Positions 1 to 8,839 of a stretch of 64,000 nt of DNA are shown piece by piece; the stretch's first letter is position 1, and the number at the start of each line of letters is the position of its first letter. The DNA lies in the NCBI RefSeq assembly GCF_036327755.1, contig NZ_CP109596.1:5890001-5954000 (forward strand), read 5' to 3'. The DNA comes from Nocardia sp. NBC_01503 (GTDB lineage Bacteria; Actinomycetota; Actinomycetes; Mycobacteriales; Mycobacteriaceae). Both the position numbers and the translations under genes were made by a program. The notes beneath the pieces were generated by a model that did not search any database, was not told the DNA's origin, and saw only the letters and a program-made list of their open reading frames with translations.

Positions 1-47
1 GGGTGGCCAAGCAGAAGCGATTCCCCAAGGCGCGCAACGAGAAGTAG
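1..47 (+). CDS. 3' end of an upstream gene (partial)
   Basis: The first 47 bases read as an open frame ending in a TAG at 45-47. The visible peptide is VAKQKRFPKARNEK, a basic tail of the kind seen at bacterial protein C termini. The 5' part lies outside the window, so no function can be given. It could also be non-coding. Confidence 0.35.
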   Translation, partial: VAKQKRFPKARNEK

Positions 48-96
48 GTCGAATGAGCCCGCAATCCGCGGGGGGCGTACGGACCCAGAGGACGAC

Positions 97-804
97 GTGT
101 CGGGCCGAGTGACTAAACAGGCGCAGCTGCGCTCCGCGCTGACCACCCTGTGCGCGCAGCTGCGCCCCGGTGAGATGCTGCCCAGCGAACGCCAGCTCTG
201 CGACGACTACCGCGTCAGTCGCATGACGGTGCGAGAAGTGCTGGGGCAGCTCGAGACCGAGGGCGTCATCACCCGTATTCCGGGTAAGGGCACCTTCGTC
301 GCCGAGCGGGTGGCACGCTCCCGCCTGCATATGGCGTCCTTCAGCGATGACATGCGCCGCCTCGGCCGCACGCCCAGCACGGTGGTGCTGCACACCGATT
401 TCGCTGTGCCGCCGCCCGCTTCGATCAACGCGCTCGGAACCAGCGCCAGCGACAAGGCTTTTCATCTGGTGCGGCTCCGATTGGCCGATGGTCTGCCGAT
501 CTCCATCGACGACGGCTGGTACCGCGCGGACCTGCTCCCCGGTCTGCTCGACCATGACCTGACGCAATCGCTGTACTCGTTGCTGGAGAAGCAGTACGAC
601 TGCCCCATCGACCGCGCCGATCAGACCGTCCGCGCGGTGGCCGCGGATGAGCGAGGTGCGGGCTGGCTCGGCACCGATGTCGGTTCCCCGCTGCTGGCCT
701 TCGATCGCATGTCCTACTCCCGTGACCGCTGTATCGAACACGCCCAATCCTGGTATCGCGCAGATCGATACCAGGTCTACATGACGGTCTCCGCGGCCGA
801 CTGA
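97..804 (+). CDS. dasR: GntR/HutC-family regulator, DasR/NagR type
   Basis: A 235-residue GntR regulator. The N-terminal winged helix (about residues 8-75) shows the RQLCDDYRVSRMTVREVLGQL helix-turn-helix followed by a GKGTFV wing. The rest is a UTRA ligand-binding domain that in this family senses phosphorylated amino sugars. It lies beside a complete N-acetylglucosamine PTS and nagAB, so DasR/NagR function is the natural inference: binding TGGTYNNRACCA-type sites and releasing them on GlcN-6-P or GlcNAc-6-P. The GTG at 97 is preceded by AGAGGA with only four bases of spacing, and a second GTG at 109 is possible. It converges on the EIIA gene across a strong hairpin. Confidence 0.82.
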   Translation: MSGRVTKQAQLRSALTTLCAQLRPGEMLPSERQLCDDYRVSRMTVREVLGQLETEGVITRIPGKGTFVAERVARSRLHMASFSDDMRRLGRTPSTVVLHTDFAVPPPASINALGTSASDKAFHLVRLRLADGLPISIDDGWYRADLLPGLLDHDLTQSLYSLLEKQYDCPIDRADQTVRAVAADERGAGWLGTDVGSPLLAFDRMSYSRDRCIEHAQSWYRADRYQVYMTVSAAD

Positions 805-817
805 CGCCGATACGACT

Positions 818-846
818 GAGCCCCAGCCTGATTCAGGCCGGGGCTC
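818..846. terminator. Bidirectional hairpin terminator between dasR and EIIA
   Basis: Arms GAGCCCCAGCCTG and CAGGCCGGGGCTC pair over 13 positions with one A:C mismatch around a three-base ATT loop. The hairpin sits in the 61-base gap between the convergent dasR and EIIA stop codons, so it can serve both. There is no long T tract, as usual in actinobacteria. Confidence 0.75.
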
Positions 847-865
847 GGTTCGTTCCGGAGACCGC

Positions 866-1315
866 TCAGATGGCGAAGAGCGGTTCACCGGCGGTGACCG
901 CACCGGCGGCGGCCTGCTGTGCCGATCCCGGCGGGGTGTCCATGACGACCACCGGCACCGCGGCGCTGAGGCCGAGGCGGCGAATGGCGTTCGGGGAGAA
1001 GATAACCAGAGGTTCGCCAACCTCGATGCGCGAGCCCTCGGCGGCCTTCACCTCGAAGAGATCGGGCTTGCCGACGGTGTCGATGCCGACGTGCAGCAGC
1101 ACCCCGACGCCGTCGTCCGAGACGATGACCGCGGCGTGCGGATGCAGCTTCACGATCGAGCCGGAGATGGGTGCGACCACCGTGATCGACTCATCGGTAT
1201 CGGGCGGTTCGATGGCGACGCCGGAGCCGACCATCTCCGCCGCGAACACCGGATCGGGCACCTCGGAGAGCGGGATCGCGGTGCCGGGCAGGGGCGCGAG
1301 AATCTGTGTGCTCAT
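866..1315 (-). CDS. crr: PTS EIIA component, glucose/GlcNAc type
   Basis: A single-domain EIIA of the EIIA-Glc family (149 aa), which passes phosphate from HPr to EIIB in the cytoplasm. The phospho-acceptor is His75 in LLHVGIDTV, and the assisting His60 is in KLHPHA. The length fits a free-standing Crr-type protein. It lies five bases downstream of the EIIB gene on the same strand, so the two are probably cotranscribed from the divergent promoter near 1551-1663. In Streptomyces the homologous Crr feeds the N-acetylglucosamine system; the same role is inferred here. Confidence 0.9.
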   Translation of the reverse strand: MSTQILAPLPGTAIPLSEVPDPVFAAEMVGSGVAIEPPDTDESITVVAPISGSIVKLHPHAAVIVSDDGVGVLLHVGIDTVGKPDLFEVKAAEGSRIEVGEPLVIFSPNAIRRLGLSAAVPVVVMDTPPGSAQQAAAGAVTAGEPLFAI

Positions 1316-1320
1316 GGTGT

Positions 1321-1551
1321 TCAGAGCAGATCGTTGATGTCTTCGGCCAGGGCGTCGGCGGTGGGGCCGACCACGACCTGAACCGCGTCACCCATCTTGA
1401 CCACGCCGTGCGCGCCCGCGGCCTTGAGATCCTTCTCGTTCACCAGTGCAGGGTCCTTGACTTCCACGCGCAGGCGCGTGATGCAACCCTCGACCTCGAC
1501 GATATTGCCGGTACCGCCGAGACCGGCGACGATTTGATCGACTTTCGACAT
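1321..1551 (-). CDS. nagF: PTS EIIB component, N-acetylglucosamine/glucose type
   Basis: A 76-residue stand-alone EIIB. Cys23 in the GCITRLR motif is the phospho-cysteine that takes phosphate from EIIA and gives it to the sugar bound in EIIC. The start ATG at 1551 is supported by a GGAGG five bases upstream on the minus strand. EIIB is encoded apart from EIIC and divergent from it, with two operator-like palindromes between them. The split B/C arrangement matches the Streptomyces nagF/nagE organisation rather than the fused E. coli NagE; the symbol follows that analogy. Confidence 0.88.
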   Translation of the reverse strand: MSKVDQIVAGLGGTGNIVEVEGCITRLRVEVKDPALVNEKDLKAAGAHGVVKMGDAVQVVVGPTADALAEDINDLL

Positions 1552-1580
1552 CTTTCCTCCGTGCGTGTCGAGTGGACAAA

Positions 1581-1596
1581 GCTGGTTATAACCAGT
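1581..1596. promoter_or_regulatory. DasR-type operator (dre-like site 1)
   Basis: GCTGGTTATAACCAGT contains a perfect 14-base palindrome, CTGGTTATAACCAG at 1582-1595. It resembles the Streptomyces dre consensus ACTGGTCTAGACCAGT with a TTATAA centre. It lies between the divergent EIIB and EIIC genes. DasR binding is inferred from position and sequence. Confidence 0.75.
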
Positions 1597-1600
1597 TTAC

Positions 1601-1616
1601 TGTGGTTATAACCAGT
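1601..1616. promoter_or_regulatory. DasR-type operator (dre-like site 2)
   Basis: TGTGGTTATAACCAGT contains the 12-base perfect palindrome TGGTTATAACCA (1603-1614), identical in core to the site 20 bases upstream. The centre-to-centre distance of 20 bases is about two helical turns, which would allow two dimers on one DNA face. Confidence 0.73.
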
Positions 1617-1662
1617 CACCCTATCTTCTGGTGACCCTATTCACAGACCGAGGACCACCGCT

Positions 1663-2894
<1,232 letters not shown>

Positions 2895-2895
<1 letters not shown>

Positions 2896-3158
2896 TGATC
2901 AATCGCACCGCCGTAGTCGCCTCGAAGACCGGTCTGCATGCCCGCCCGGCCGCGCTCTTCGCGCAGGCCGCCGCCAAATCGCCGGTCCCGGTGACCATTT
3001 CGGTCGACGGGAAAGCCCCGGTCGCCGCGGGCAGCCTGTTGCAGGTGATGACCCTGGGCGTGAAGCAGGGCGATGAGGTCATCCTCTATACCGAGGAAGG
3101 TAACGAGGACACCCTCGACCAGCTGGTCAAGCTGCTGGAGACCGATCTTGACGCATGA
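2895..3158 (+). CDS. ptsH: PTS phosphocarrier protein HPr
   Basis: An 87-residue HPr. The phosphorylated His15 is in GLHARPA, and a serine at position 47 aligns with the regulatory Ser46 of Gram-positive HPr. The usual NAKS sequence there is AAGS. The ATG overlaps the EIIC stop by one base, and the 3' end overlaps the inferred ptsI start. HPr is a general PTS protein, so its presence in this operon suggests that PTS function in this organism may centre on the amino-sugar locus. Confidence 0.95.
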
Positions 3159-4803
3159 GGTACACGGCGTCGCCGCCGCTCCCGGGGTGGCGCTCGGACC
3201 GGTGAAGTGGCTGGCGGCCGCGCCCGTCACCAGCGCCTCCGACGCCCCCGGCAGCGATGCCGACGCTGAAATCTCCCGCGCCGAAGCGGCTTTCGAGACG
3301 GTGGCGGCGCGGTACTCCGCGCAGGCCCTCGATGCCGAAGGTCCGGCCGCCGACATCCTGTTCATGACATCGGCGCTGGCGGCCGACCCGGCTCTGCTGG
3401 ATCAGGTGCGCGCGGGTATCCGTGCCGGCGGACCCACCGCGCATTCGGTCACCGAGGCGGTCGCGCACTTCGCCGATCAGCTGACCGCATTGGGCGGCAT
3501 GATGGCAGAACGCGCCTCCGACCTGAGGGACGTGGGACAGCGCGTGGTCGCCGAACTACTCGGTCAGGATCCGCCCGGAATCCCGGACAGCGCAGCGCCT
3601 TTCGTGCTCGCCGCACAGGATCTGGCACCCGCCGATACCGCGACCCTGGATCCGGCGATCGTGGTCGGATTGCTCACCGTCGCGGGCGGTCCCACCTCGC
3701 ATACCGCGATTCTGGCCAAGGCCCTGGGGATTCCGGCTGTGGTCGCCTGCCCCGGCGCGGGCGAGATCGCGGAGAACACCGTGGTCGTGATCGACGGCAC
3801 CGGCGGTGTGGTGGAGATCGAGCCCGAGGCGGGGCGTCGCGAGGAAGTGCTTGCCGTGCGTGCACGACAGGCAGACGCCCCTACCGGTCCCGGTCGCACC
3901 GCAGACGGATACGCGGTGCCGCTGCTCGCGAATGTGGGCAGCGTCGGCGACGCTCAATTGGCCGTCGAACTCGGTGCGGAGGGTGTGGGCCTGTTCCGCA
4001 CCGAATTCCTTTTCCTCGGAAGGCAATCCGCGCCGACCGTGGCCGAACAGACCGAACAATACGCGGACATCTTCCGGGTCCTGGGGGAGCGGCCGATCAC
4101 CGTGCGCACCCTCGATGCGGGCTCGGACAAGCCGCTGCCCTTCCTCAACCTGCCGGATGAGGAGAACCCCGCACTGGGCGTGCGCGGCCTTCGGTTGAGC
4201 AGCGTCGATGAGGGGACGCTGCTCGATCAGCTCACGGCCATCGAGGCCGCGCGGGCGGCCACCGGGGCCAGCGTGAGCGTGATGGCCCCGATGGTCGGCA
4301 CCGTCGAGGAGGCGAAGTACTTCGCCACCCGTGCCCGGGCGGCCGGGGTGCGGTCACCGGGCGTGATGGTGGAGATTCCCGCCGCCGCGATCCGCTCGGA
4401 ACATCTTGGCGCGGAGGTGGATTTCTTCTCCATCGGCACCAATGACCTCTCGCAGTATCTGTTCGGCGCGGATCGCATGTCTGCCACGCTGGCGGCGCTG
4501 CACAATCCGTGGCAGCCCGCACTGGCCGCGACCATCGCCATGGTCGTCGCCGGAGCGAAGACGCACGGTGTGAAGGTCGGCGTCTGCGGCGAATCGGCCT
4601 CGAACCCCGAATTCGCCTGTGTGCTGGTGGGTCTCGGCGTCGAGACGCTCTCCATGGCCCCGCGCTCGCTGGCGGGTGTGCGGGCGCGGCTCACCGAGGT
4701 CACCCTGGAGCAGTGCCGGGCGGCGGCCGAAGCGGTGCTCTCCGCACGCACCGCCGACGATGCGGTGGACGTGGCCGGGGCGGCACTGGGGCGGAAGAAG
4801 TGA
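3148..4803 (+). CDS. ptsI: PTS enzyme I (phosphoenolpyruvate-protein phosphotransferase)
   Basis: Enzyme I takes phosphate from phosphoenolpyruvate and passes it to HPr. With the TTG start at 3148 the protein has 551 residues, near the family norm, and begins THEVHGVAAAPGVA as enzyme I proteins do. Longer readings from 3073 only translate ptsH in another frame. The active-site His lies in GGPTSHTAILAKALGIPAV. The PEP-binding barrel shows LFRTEFLFLGR, and the C-terminal CGESASNP carries the catalytic Cys. The start lies inside the end of ptsH, so translation is probably coupled. Confidence 0.94.
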   Translation: MTHEVHGVAAAPGVALGPVKWLAAAPVTSASDAPGSDADAEISRAEAAFETVAARYSAQALDAEGPAADILFMTSALAADPALLDQVRAGIRAGGPTAHSVTEAVAHFADQLTALGGMMAERASDLRDVGQRVVAELLGQDPPGIPDSAAPFVLAAQDLAPADTATLDPAIVVGLLTVAGGPTSHTAILAKALGIPAVVACPGAGEIAENTVVVIDGTGGVVEIEPEAGRREEVLAVRARQADAPTGPGRTADGYAVPLLANVGSVGDAQLAVELGAEGVGLFRTEFLFLGRQSAPTVAEQTEQYADIFRVLGERPITVRTLDAGSDKPLPFLNLPDEENPALGVRGLRLSSVDEGTLLDQLTAIEAARAATGASVSVMAPMVGTVEEAKYFATRARAAGVRSPGVMVEIPAAAIRSEHLGAEVDFFSIGTNDLSQYLFGADRMSATLAALHNPWQPALAATIAMVVAGAKTHGVKVGVCGESASNPEFACVLVGLGVETLSMAPRSLAGVRARLTEVTLEQCRAAAEAVLSARTADDAVDVAGAALGRKK

Positions 4804-4882
4804 GCGCGGCAAGGCAATTCGCGACAGCACTCGGGTCACGGCGGCGAGCGGACATCACGCCGTATACGGGGGCGACGACGCA

Positions 4883-6049
4883 GTGAGAACAACACTGCGC
4901 GGCCGGGTCGTCACCCTCACCGAGGCGGGCGAACTCGCCGACGGTGTGGTGTCGTTCGACGGACCGCTGCTCGACTATGTCGGCCCGGCAACAGGATTCG
5001 ACGGTGAGCTCCCCGAAACGGCGGGGGAGCCGCCGGTCATCCTGCCCGGACTCATCGATGTGCACTGTCACGGCGGCGGCGGATTCGGTTTCCCGGAGAC
5101 CGATTCCGACGGTGTGGCCGTGGCCGCGGACTTCCACCGCGGGCACGGCACCACCACGCTGGTCGCCTCGCTGGTCTCGGCCACCGAAGCCGAACTGCGC
5201 GAACGGATCGACGTGCTGGGCAAGGCCATCGACGGCGGTCTGCTCGCGGGTATCCATCTCGAGGGCCCGTTCATCAGCGAACACCGCAGGGGCGCACACA
5301 ATCCCGACCGCATTGTCGCGGGCGATCCGGTCATGCTGCAGCGGCTCGTCGACTACGCCGGTGGCCGTATTCTCTCGGTCACCGTCGCCCCCGAGACCGC
5401 CAATTTCGACGCCCTCGCCGATGTGCTCGCGGAGGCGAATGTGGTGCTGTCCCTGGGGCATACGGTCGCCGACTACGACCGCTCCGTCCATGCCATGCGC
5501 CGGGGCCGGCGGGTCTCCATCACCCACCTGTTCAATGCCATGCCCGAACTCGCGCACCGCGACGCCAACTTCCTGACCGCCGCCATGGCCGCCGCCGGAC
5601 GCGGCGATGTGGTGGCCGAGGTCATCGGCGACGGTGTGCATTTGGCCGACGGCACCGTGCGCATGGTCTTCGATACCATCGGCCCGCACAATCTGGCCCT
5701 CATCACCGACGCCATGGCCGCCGCCGGCGAACCCGACGGCCGCTATCACCTGGGCAGTCTGGATGTGGTGGTGAAGGACGGCGTGTCCAGGCTCTACGAT
5801 CCCGAGGGTGCGGGAGCCATCGCGGGCGGTACCGCCTGCGCCGCGGATGTGCTGCGCCGCACCGTCTTCCACGCGGGCGTCGACCTTACCGCCGCCGCCG
5901 TCGCGGCCTGCGCCACCCCCGCGCGACTGCTCGGTCGCGCGGACGAGATCGGCGCGCTGCGCCCCGGAATGCGAGCGGATCTGCTCGTCACCGACCATCA
6001 TCTGAACCCGACGACCGTGTACAAGGACGGAGCGCAATGGAACTCGTGA
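4883..6049 (+). CDS. nagA: N-acetylglucosamine-6-phosphate deacetylase
   Basis: NagA removes acetate from GlcNAc-6-phosphate to give GlcN-6-phosphate. The 388-residue reading from GTG 4883 begins with the beta-sandwich typical of amidohydrolases. It carries the metal-binding DVHCHGGGG, HLEGPFISEHRRGAHNP, LGHTVADYD, THLFNAMP, and the catalytic Asp in LITDAMAAAG. Longer in-frame readings translate the 3' end of ptsI in another frame and are rejected. It lies 79 bases after ptsI in a spacer with a 10-base CCGTATACGG palindrome (4860-4869), and overlaps nagB by 13 bases. Confidence 0.93.
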   Translation: MRTTLRGRVVTLTEAGELADGVVSFDGPLLDYVGPATGFDGELPETAGEPPVILPGLIDVHCHGGGGFGFPETDSDGVAVAADFHRGHGTTTLVASLVSATEAELRERIDVLGKAIDGGLLAGIHLEGPFISEHRRGAHNPDRIVAGDPVMLQRLVDYAGGRILSVTVAPETANFDALADVLAEANVVLSLGHTVADYDRSVHAMRRGRRVSITHLFNAMPELAHRDANFLTAAMAAAGRGDVVAEVIGDGVHLADGTVRMVFDTIGPHNLALITDAMAAAGEPDGRYHLGSLDVVVKDGVSRLYDPEGAGAIAGGTACAADVLRRTVFHAGVDLTAAAVAACATPARLLGRADEIGALRPGMRADLLVTDHHLNPTTVYKDGAQWNS

Positions 6050-6819
6050 TCACCGATAACGCGGCCGAAGCCGGAGTACTGGCGGGCCGCATCATGGCCG
6101 ACCATGTACGCCGCGGCGCCCGCGCCATCGGCCTGGCCACCGGTTCCTCCCCGCTCGGCGCGTATCAGGAACTCATCCGCCAATACCAGGCCGGTGAGGT
6201 GAGTTTCGCAGGCGTACAGGCCTTCCTGCTCGACGAGTACATCGGCCTGCCGCCCGGTCATCCGCAGTCGTACGCCCAGTTCATCCGCGACGAATTCACC
6301 TCGCATGTCGACTTCGCGGACGGCAATGTGCACAGCCCCGACGGCCGAGCCGCCGATATCCCCGCCGCCGCAGCCGATTACGAACGCTCCATCGCCGCGA
6401 CCGGCCGAATCTCGGTCCAGATCCTGGGCATCGGCGCGAACGGCCACATCGGCTTCAACGAGCCCGGCTCGTCCCTGCGCTCACGCACCCGCGTCAAAAC
6501 CCTGACCCCGAAAACCCGCGAGGACAACGCCCGCTTCTTCGACGACGACCTCACCCAGGTCCCCACCCACGTGCTCACCCAGGGCCTCGGAACCATCAGC
6601 GACGCAGACCATCTGCTCATGATCGCCACCGGTGCGGGCAAGGCCGACGCGGTGGCCGCCGCAGTGGAGGGCCCGGTCTCCGCCTTCTGCCCGGCTTCGA
6701 TCCTCCAAATGCACCCGCACGTCACCGTCATCGTCGACCCCGCCGCGGCCGCGAACCTCAAAGCCGTCGACTACTACCGCTTCGCGGTGCAGAACAAGCC
6801 CTCCTGGCAGAGCTTCTGA
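6037..6819 (+). CDS. nagB: Glucosamine-6-phosphate deaminase
   Basis: NagB isomerises and deaminates GlcN-6-phosphate to fructose-6-phosphate and ammonia, feeding glycolysis. The 260-residue protein has the substrate-binding GLATGSSPLGAYQEL, the proton-abstracting Asp in FLLDEYIGL, and the catalytic Asn-His-Glu region GANGHIGFNEPG. The ATG lies within the last codons of nagA, so the two are translationally coupled. It is the last gene of the EIIC-ptsH-ptsI-nagA-nagB transcription unit. Confidence 0.95.
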   Translation: MELVITDNAAEAGVLAGRIMADHVRRGARAIGLATGSSPLGAYQELIRQYQAGEVSFAGVQAFLLDEYIGLPPGHPQSYAQFIRDEFTSHVDFADGNVHSPDGRAADIPAAAADYERSIAATGRISVQILGIGANGHIGFNEPGSSLRSRTRVKTLTPKTREDNARFFDDDLTQVPTHVLTQGLGTISDADHLLMIATGAGKADAVAAAVEGPVSAFCPASILQMHPHVTVIVDPAAAANLKAVDYYRFAVQNKPSWQSF

Positions 6820-6949
6820 CCTCCGCATATTTCGCTCGAGGGATTGCCGCTCGGTTGCTTGACTAGCCTCGCGTCTCCGGCTGTGATGAACCGATGATGG
6901 GTCGGCGCGCGTGGATGGAGTTGCCCCCTTCCTCGTGATCGCCGAGTTT

Positions 6950-6968
6950 GTACTACGATAAGTAGTAC
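6950..6968. promoter_or_regulatory. Perfect inverted repeat upstream of a membrane-protein gene
   Basis: GTACTAC-gataa-GTAGTAC has two perfect seven-base arms around a five-base spacer, 31 bases upstream of the ATG at 7000. It has the size of a site for a dimeric repressor. The TACTAC/GTAGTA half-sites recall dyads bound by BlaI-type winged-helix repressors, but that resemblance is from memory and no such regulator is next to it. Confidence 0.6.
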
Positions 6969-6999
6969 TCAGGGCTGCAATCACCCGTAAGGGGTCGCC

Positions 7000-7449
7000 A
7001 TGACTCATTCTCTCGCCCCGGCCGCCATACCCGCCGCCGCGCAACGGCAACTCCGCACGGTCACCGTGGTATTCGCGATCGCACTGCTCGTCCACGGTTC
7101 GGATCATCTGCGGCGCGGTATGGATACGGTCTCCAGCACCGTCATGGTGCTGGGCACCGTGCAGTTGATCCTGGCCGCCGCCACCATCGTGCTGATCTTC
7201 CGCAACCATCGGTGGGCGATCCCGGCGGCGATCGGCATCGGCTTCGCCAGCGCCGCCGGATTCATCCTCGTGCACCTGTTCCCGGATTGGTTCGGTCCGT
7301 TCAGCGACAGCTTCATCAATGCGCCCGCATCGGCCAAGGTGAACGGAATCTCTTGGTTCGCAGCCATTTTCGAGATCATCAGTGATTTCGCGCTGGGCGT
7401 CACCGCGCTTCGGGTACGACGGCTGAGCGGACGTGGTCAGTACGCGTAG
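7000..7449 (+). CDS. Small integral membrane protein, unknown function
   Basis: A 149-residue protein with about four hydrophobic segments (near residues 25-42, 48-67, 72-92 and 112-135) and little soluble sequence. The ATG at 7000 has an AAGGGG ribosome site five bases upstream. The short hydrophilic tail is rich in arginine. A palindromic operator candidate precedes it. I do not recognise a named family; an oxidoreductase-associated or DoxX-like small membrane protein is possible. Its 3' end overlaps the convergent DoxX gene by 13 bases. Confidence 0.7.
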   Translation: MTHSLAPAAIPAAAQRQLRTVTVVFAIALLVHGSDHLRRGMDTVSSTVMVLGTVQLILAAATIVLIFRNHRWAIPAAIGIGFASAAGFILVHLFPDWFGPFSDSFINAPASAKVNGISWFAAIFEIISDFALGVTALRVRRLSGRGQYA

Positions 7450-7808
7450 GGACCGAACCGGCCCCACGCCACGAATACCGCCAGCGCGAACATCACCGCG
7501 TTCACCGGCAGTGCCGCATACTCCTTGCGCCGGATATGCACGGCCGCCGCCAATGCCATGATCAGCGCGATACCGCTCGCCGCCAGCGGAGTCAGCACCG
7601 GTGCGATACCGGTCCACGCGGGCAGGATCAAACCCAGCCCGCCCAGGAATTCGACGATTCCGATCAGCCGCAACTGGGCGGGCGTGACATCCTCCACCCA
7701 CGGCATCTTCTCGTTGAGCTGCTCCTTGGGTTGTGTACTCTTCGCGACTCCCGCCGCCACGAACGCCAATCCCAATACGATCGCGACAACCCACAGCGCC
7801 ACATTCAT
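7437..7808 (-). CDS. DoxX-family membrane protein
   Basis: A 123-residue protein with four predicted membrane helices. The N-terminal VLGLAFVAAGVAKSTQP and the central GIVEFLGGLGLILPAW are typical of the DoxX/DoxD-like family. Members are small inner-membrane proteins linked to redox homeostasis in mycobacteria, but no catalytic activity can be read from the sequence. The gene is convergent with and overlaps the preceding membrane-protein gene by 13 bases. Confidence 0.8.
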   Translation of the reverse strand: MNVALWVVAIVLGLAFVAAGVAKSTQPKEQLNEKMPWVEDVTPAQLRLIGIVEFLGGLGLILPAWTGIAPVLTPLAASGIALIMALAAAVHIRRKEYAALPVNAVMFALAVFVAWGRFGPYAY

Positions 7809-7927
7809 CGGTGGTGAACCCTTCTTGATCTTCCCCGCCTCGCATGAAGGCTAGGGCCCAACCTTCGCGCCCGCGCGCCGAGCGGGCAGCCCGGTCGGCG
7901 AGCAATCCTCCGGACACCTGCTGAATA

Positions 7928-8812
7928 ATGAGCCGCATGGCCGAGCGCAAGGCAAGTCGTACGGCGGTACTGGTGTGTCAGGGGCGGGCGGTCGCGGATG
8001 GGCGGATGGCCGTCGGGCGGTTCAGCGATCCGGTCGCGGTCGAGTTGCTGACCGCGCCGGAGCGGGTGCTGGTGGAGCAGGTGCGCTCCGGAGTCGCGCC
8101 GCAGGTCTTCGGGGATCGGATCGAATACGGTCTGCTCTCCGGGGTTTCGGAGACCCTTGCCACTCGCACCGTCACCATCGATGACGCGCTGCGCGATCGC
8201 GGCAATACCCAGCTGGTGATTCTCGGCGCGGGGCTCGACGCGCGGGCGTGGCGGATGAAGGAGCTCGCCGACGCGACCGTCTTCGAGGTGGATCAGCCTG
8301 CCTCACAACAGGATAAGCGGCAGCGACTGGGGGAGCGGACGCTGCTCGCCGGATCGGTGCGATTCGTTCCGGTGGACTTCGCGACCGATTCACTGGACGC
8401 GGCCCTCGCGGCGGCCGGACACGATACGACCCGCGCGACCACCTGGATCTGGGAGGGCGTGGTGAACTATCTGACGCGTGAGCAGATCGCGGCCACGGCC
8501 GCGGTGGTCGCTGCGCGCAGTGCGCCGGGCAGCCGTTTCATCATCACCTACCCCGCGCCGTCGGTGCGGAATACGCTGGGACGCAGGATCGTCCGGCCGT
8601 TGTGGGCCTTGGCGAGACGGCAGAATCCGATCGCCGACGAACCGATGCGATCGACCTGGACGCCCGAGCGCATGCGAGAACTCCTGGATGCGAACGGATT
8701 CGAAGTCGTCACCGATATCGACCAGCTCACCGTCGCGCAGGAACTGGATCTGGCCGTGGAGCGCGGGCCGTTCCTGCGCAGTGGGCGGATCGTGGTGGCG
8801 GACCGGATCTGA
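7928..8812 (+). CDS. Class I SAM-dependent methyltransferase (LCM/PPM family)
   Basis: A 294-residue methyltransferase of the leucine-carboxyl-methyltransferase-like family that is expanded in mycobacteria and Nocardia. The SAM-binding motif is LVILGAGLDARAWRM, followed by an acidic ribose-contact strand (VFEVDQP) and WEGVVNYLTREQ in the catalytic core. The substrate is unknown; related enzymes are annotated as O-methyltransferases. ATGs at 7928 and 7937 are both possible starts. It is convergent with ctaA, from which it is separated by 27 bases. Confidence 0.87.
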   Translation: MSRMAERKASRTAVLVCQGRAVADGRMAVGRFSDPVAVELLTAPERVLVEQVRSGVAPQVFGDRIEYGLLSGVSETLATRTVTIDDALRDRGNTQLVILGAGLDARAWRMKELADATVFEVDQPASQQDKRQRLGERTLLAGSVRFVPVDFATDSLDAALAAAGHDTTRATTWIWEGVVNYLTREQIAATAAVVAARSAPGSRFIITYPAPSVRNTLGRRIVRPLWALARRQNPIADEPMRSTWTPERMRELLDANGFEVVTDIDQLTVAQELDLAVERGPFLRSGRIVVADRI

Positions 8813-8839
8813 CTCCGGCCCAGCCGAACCCGGACGCCG

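Noticed and set aside
4700..6037. 445-codon open frame on the minus strand
   Set aside because: Antisense to nagA; composition dominated by Gly, Val, Asp and His, no motif.
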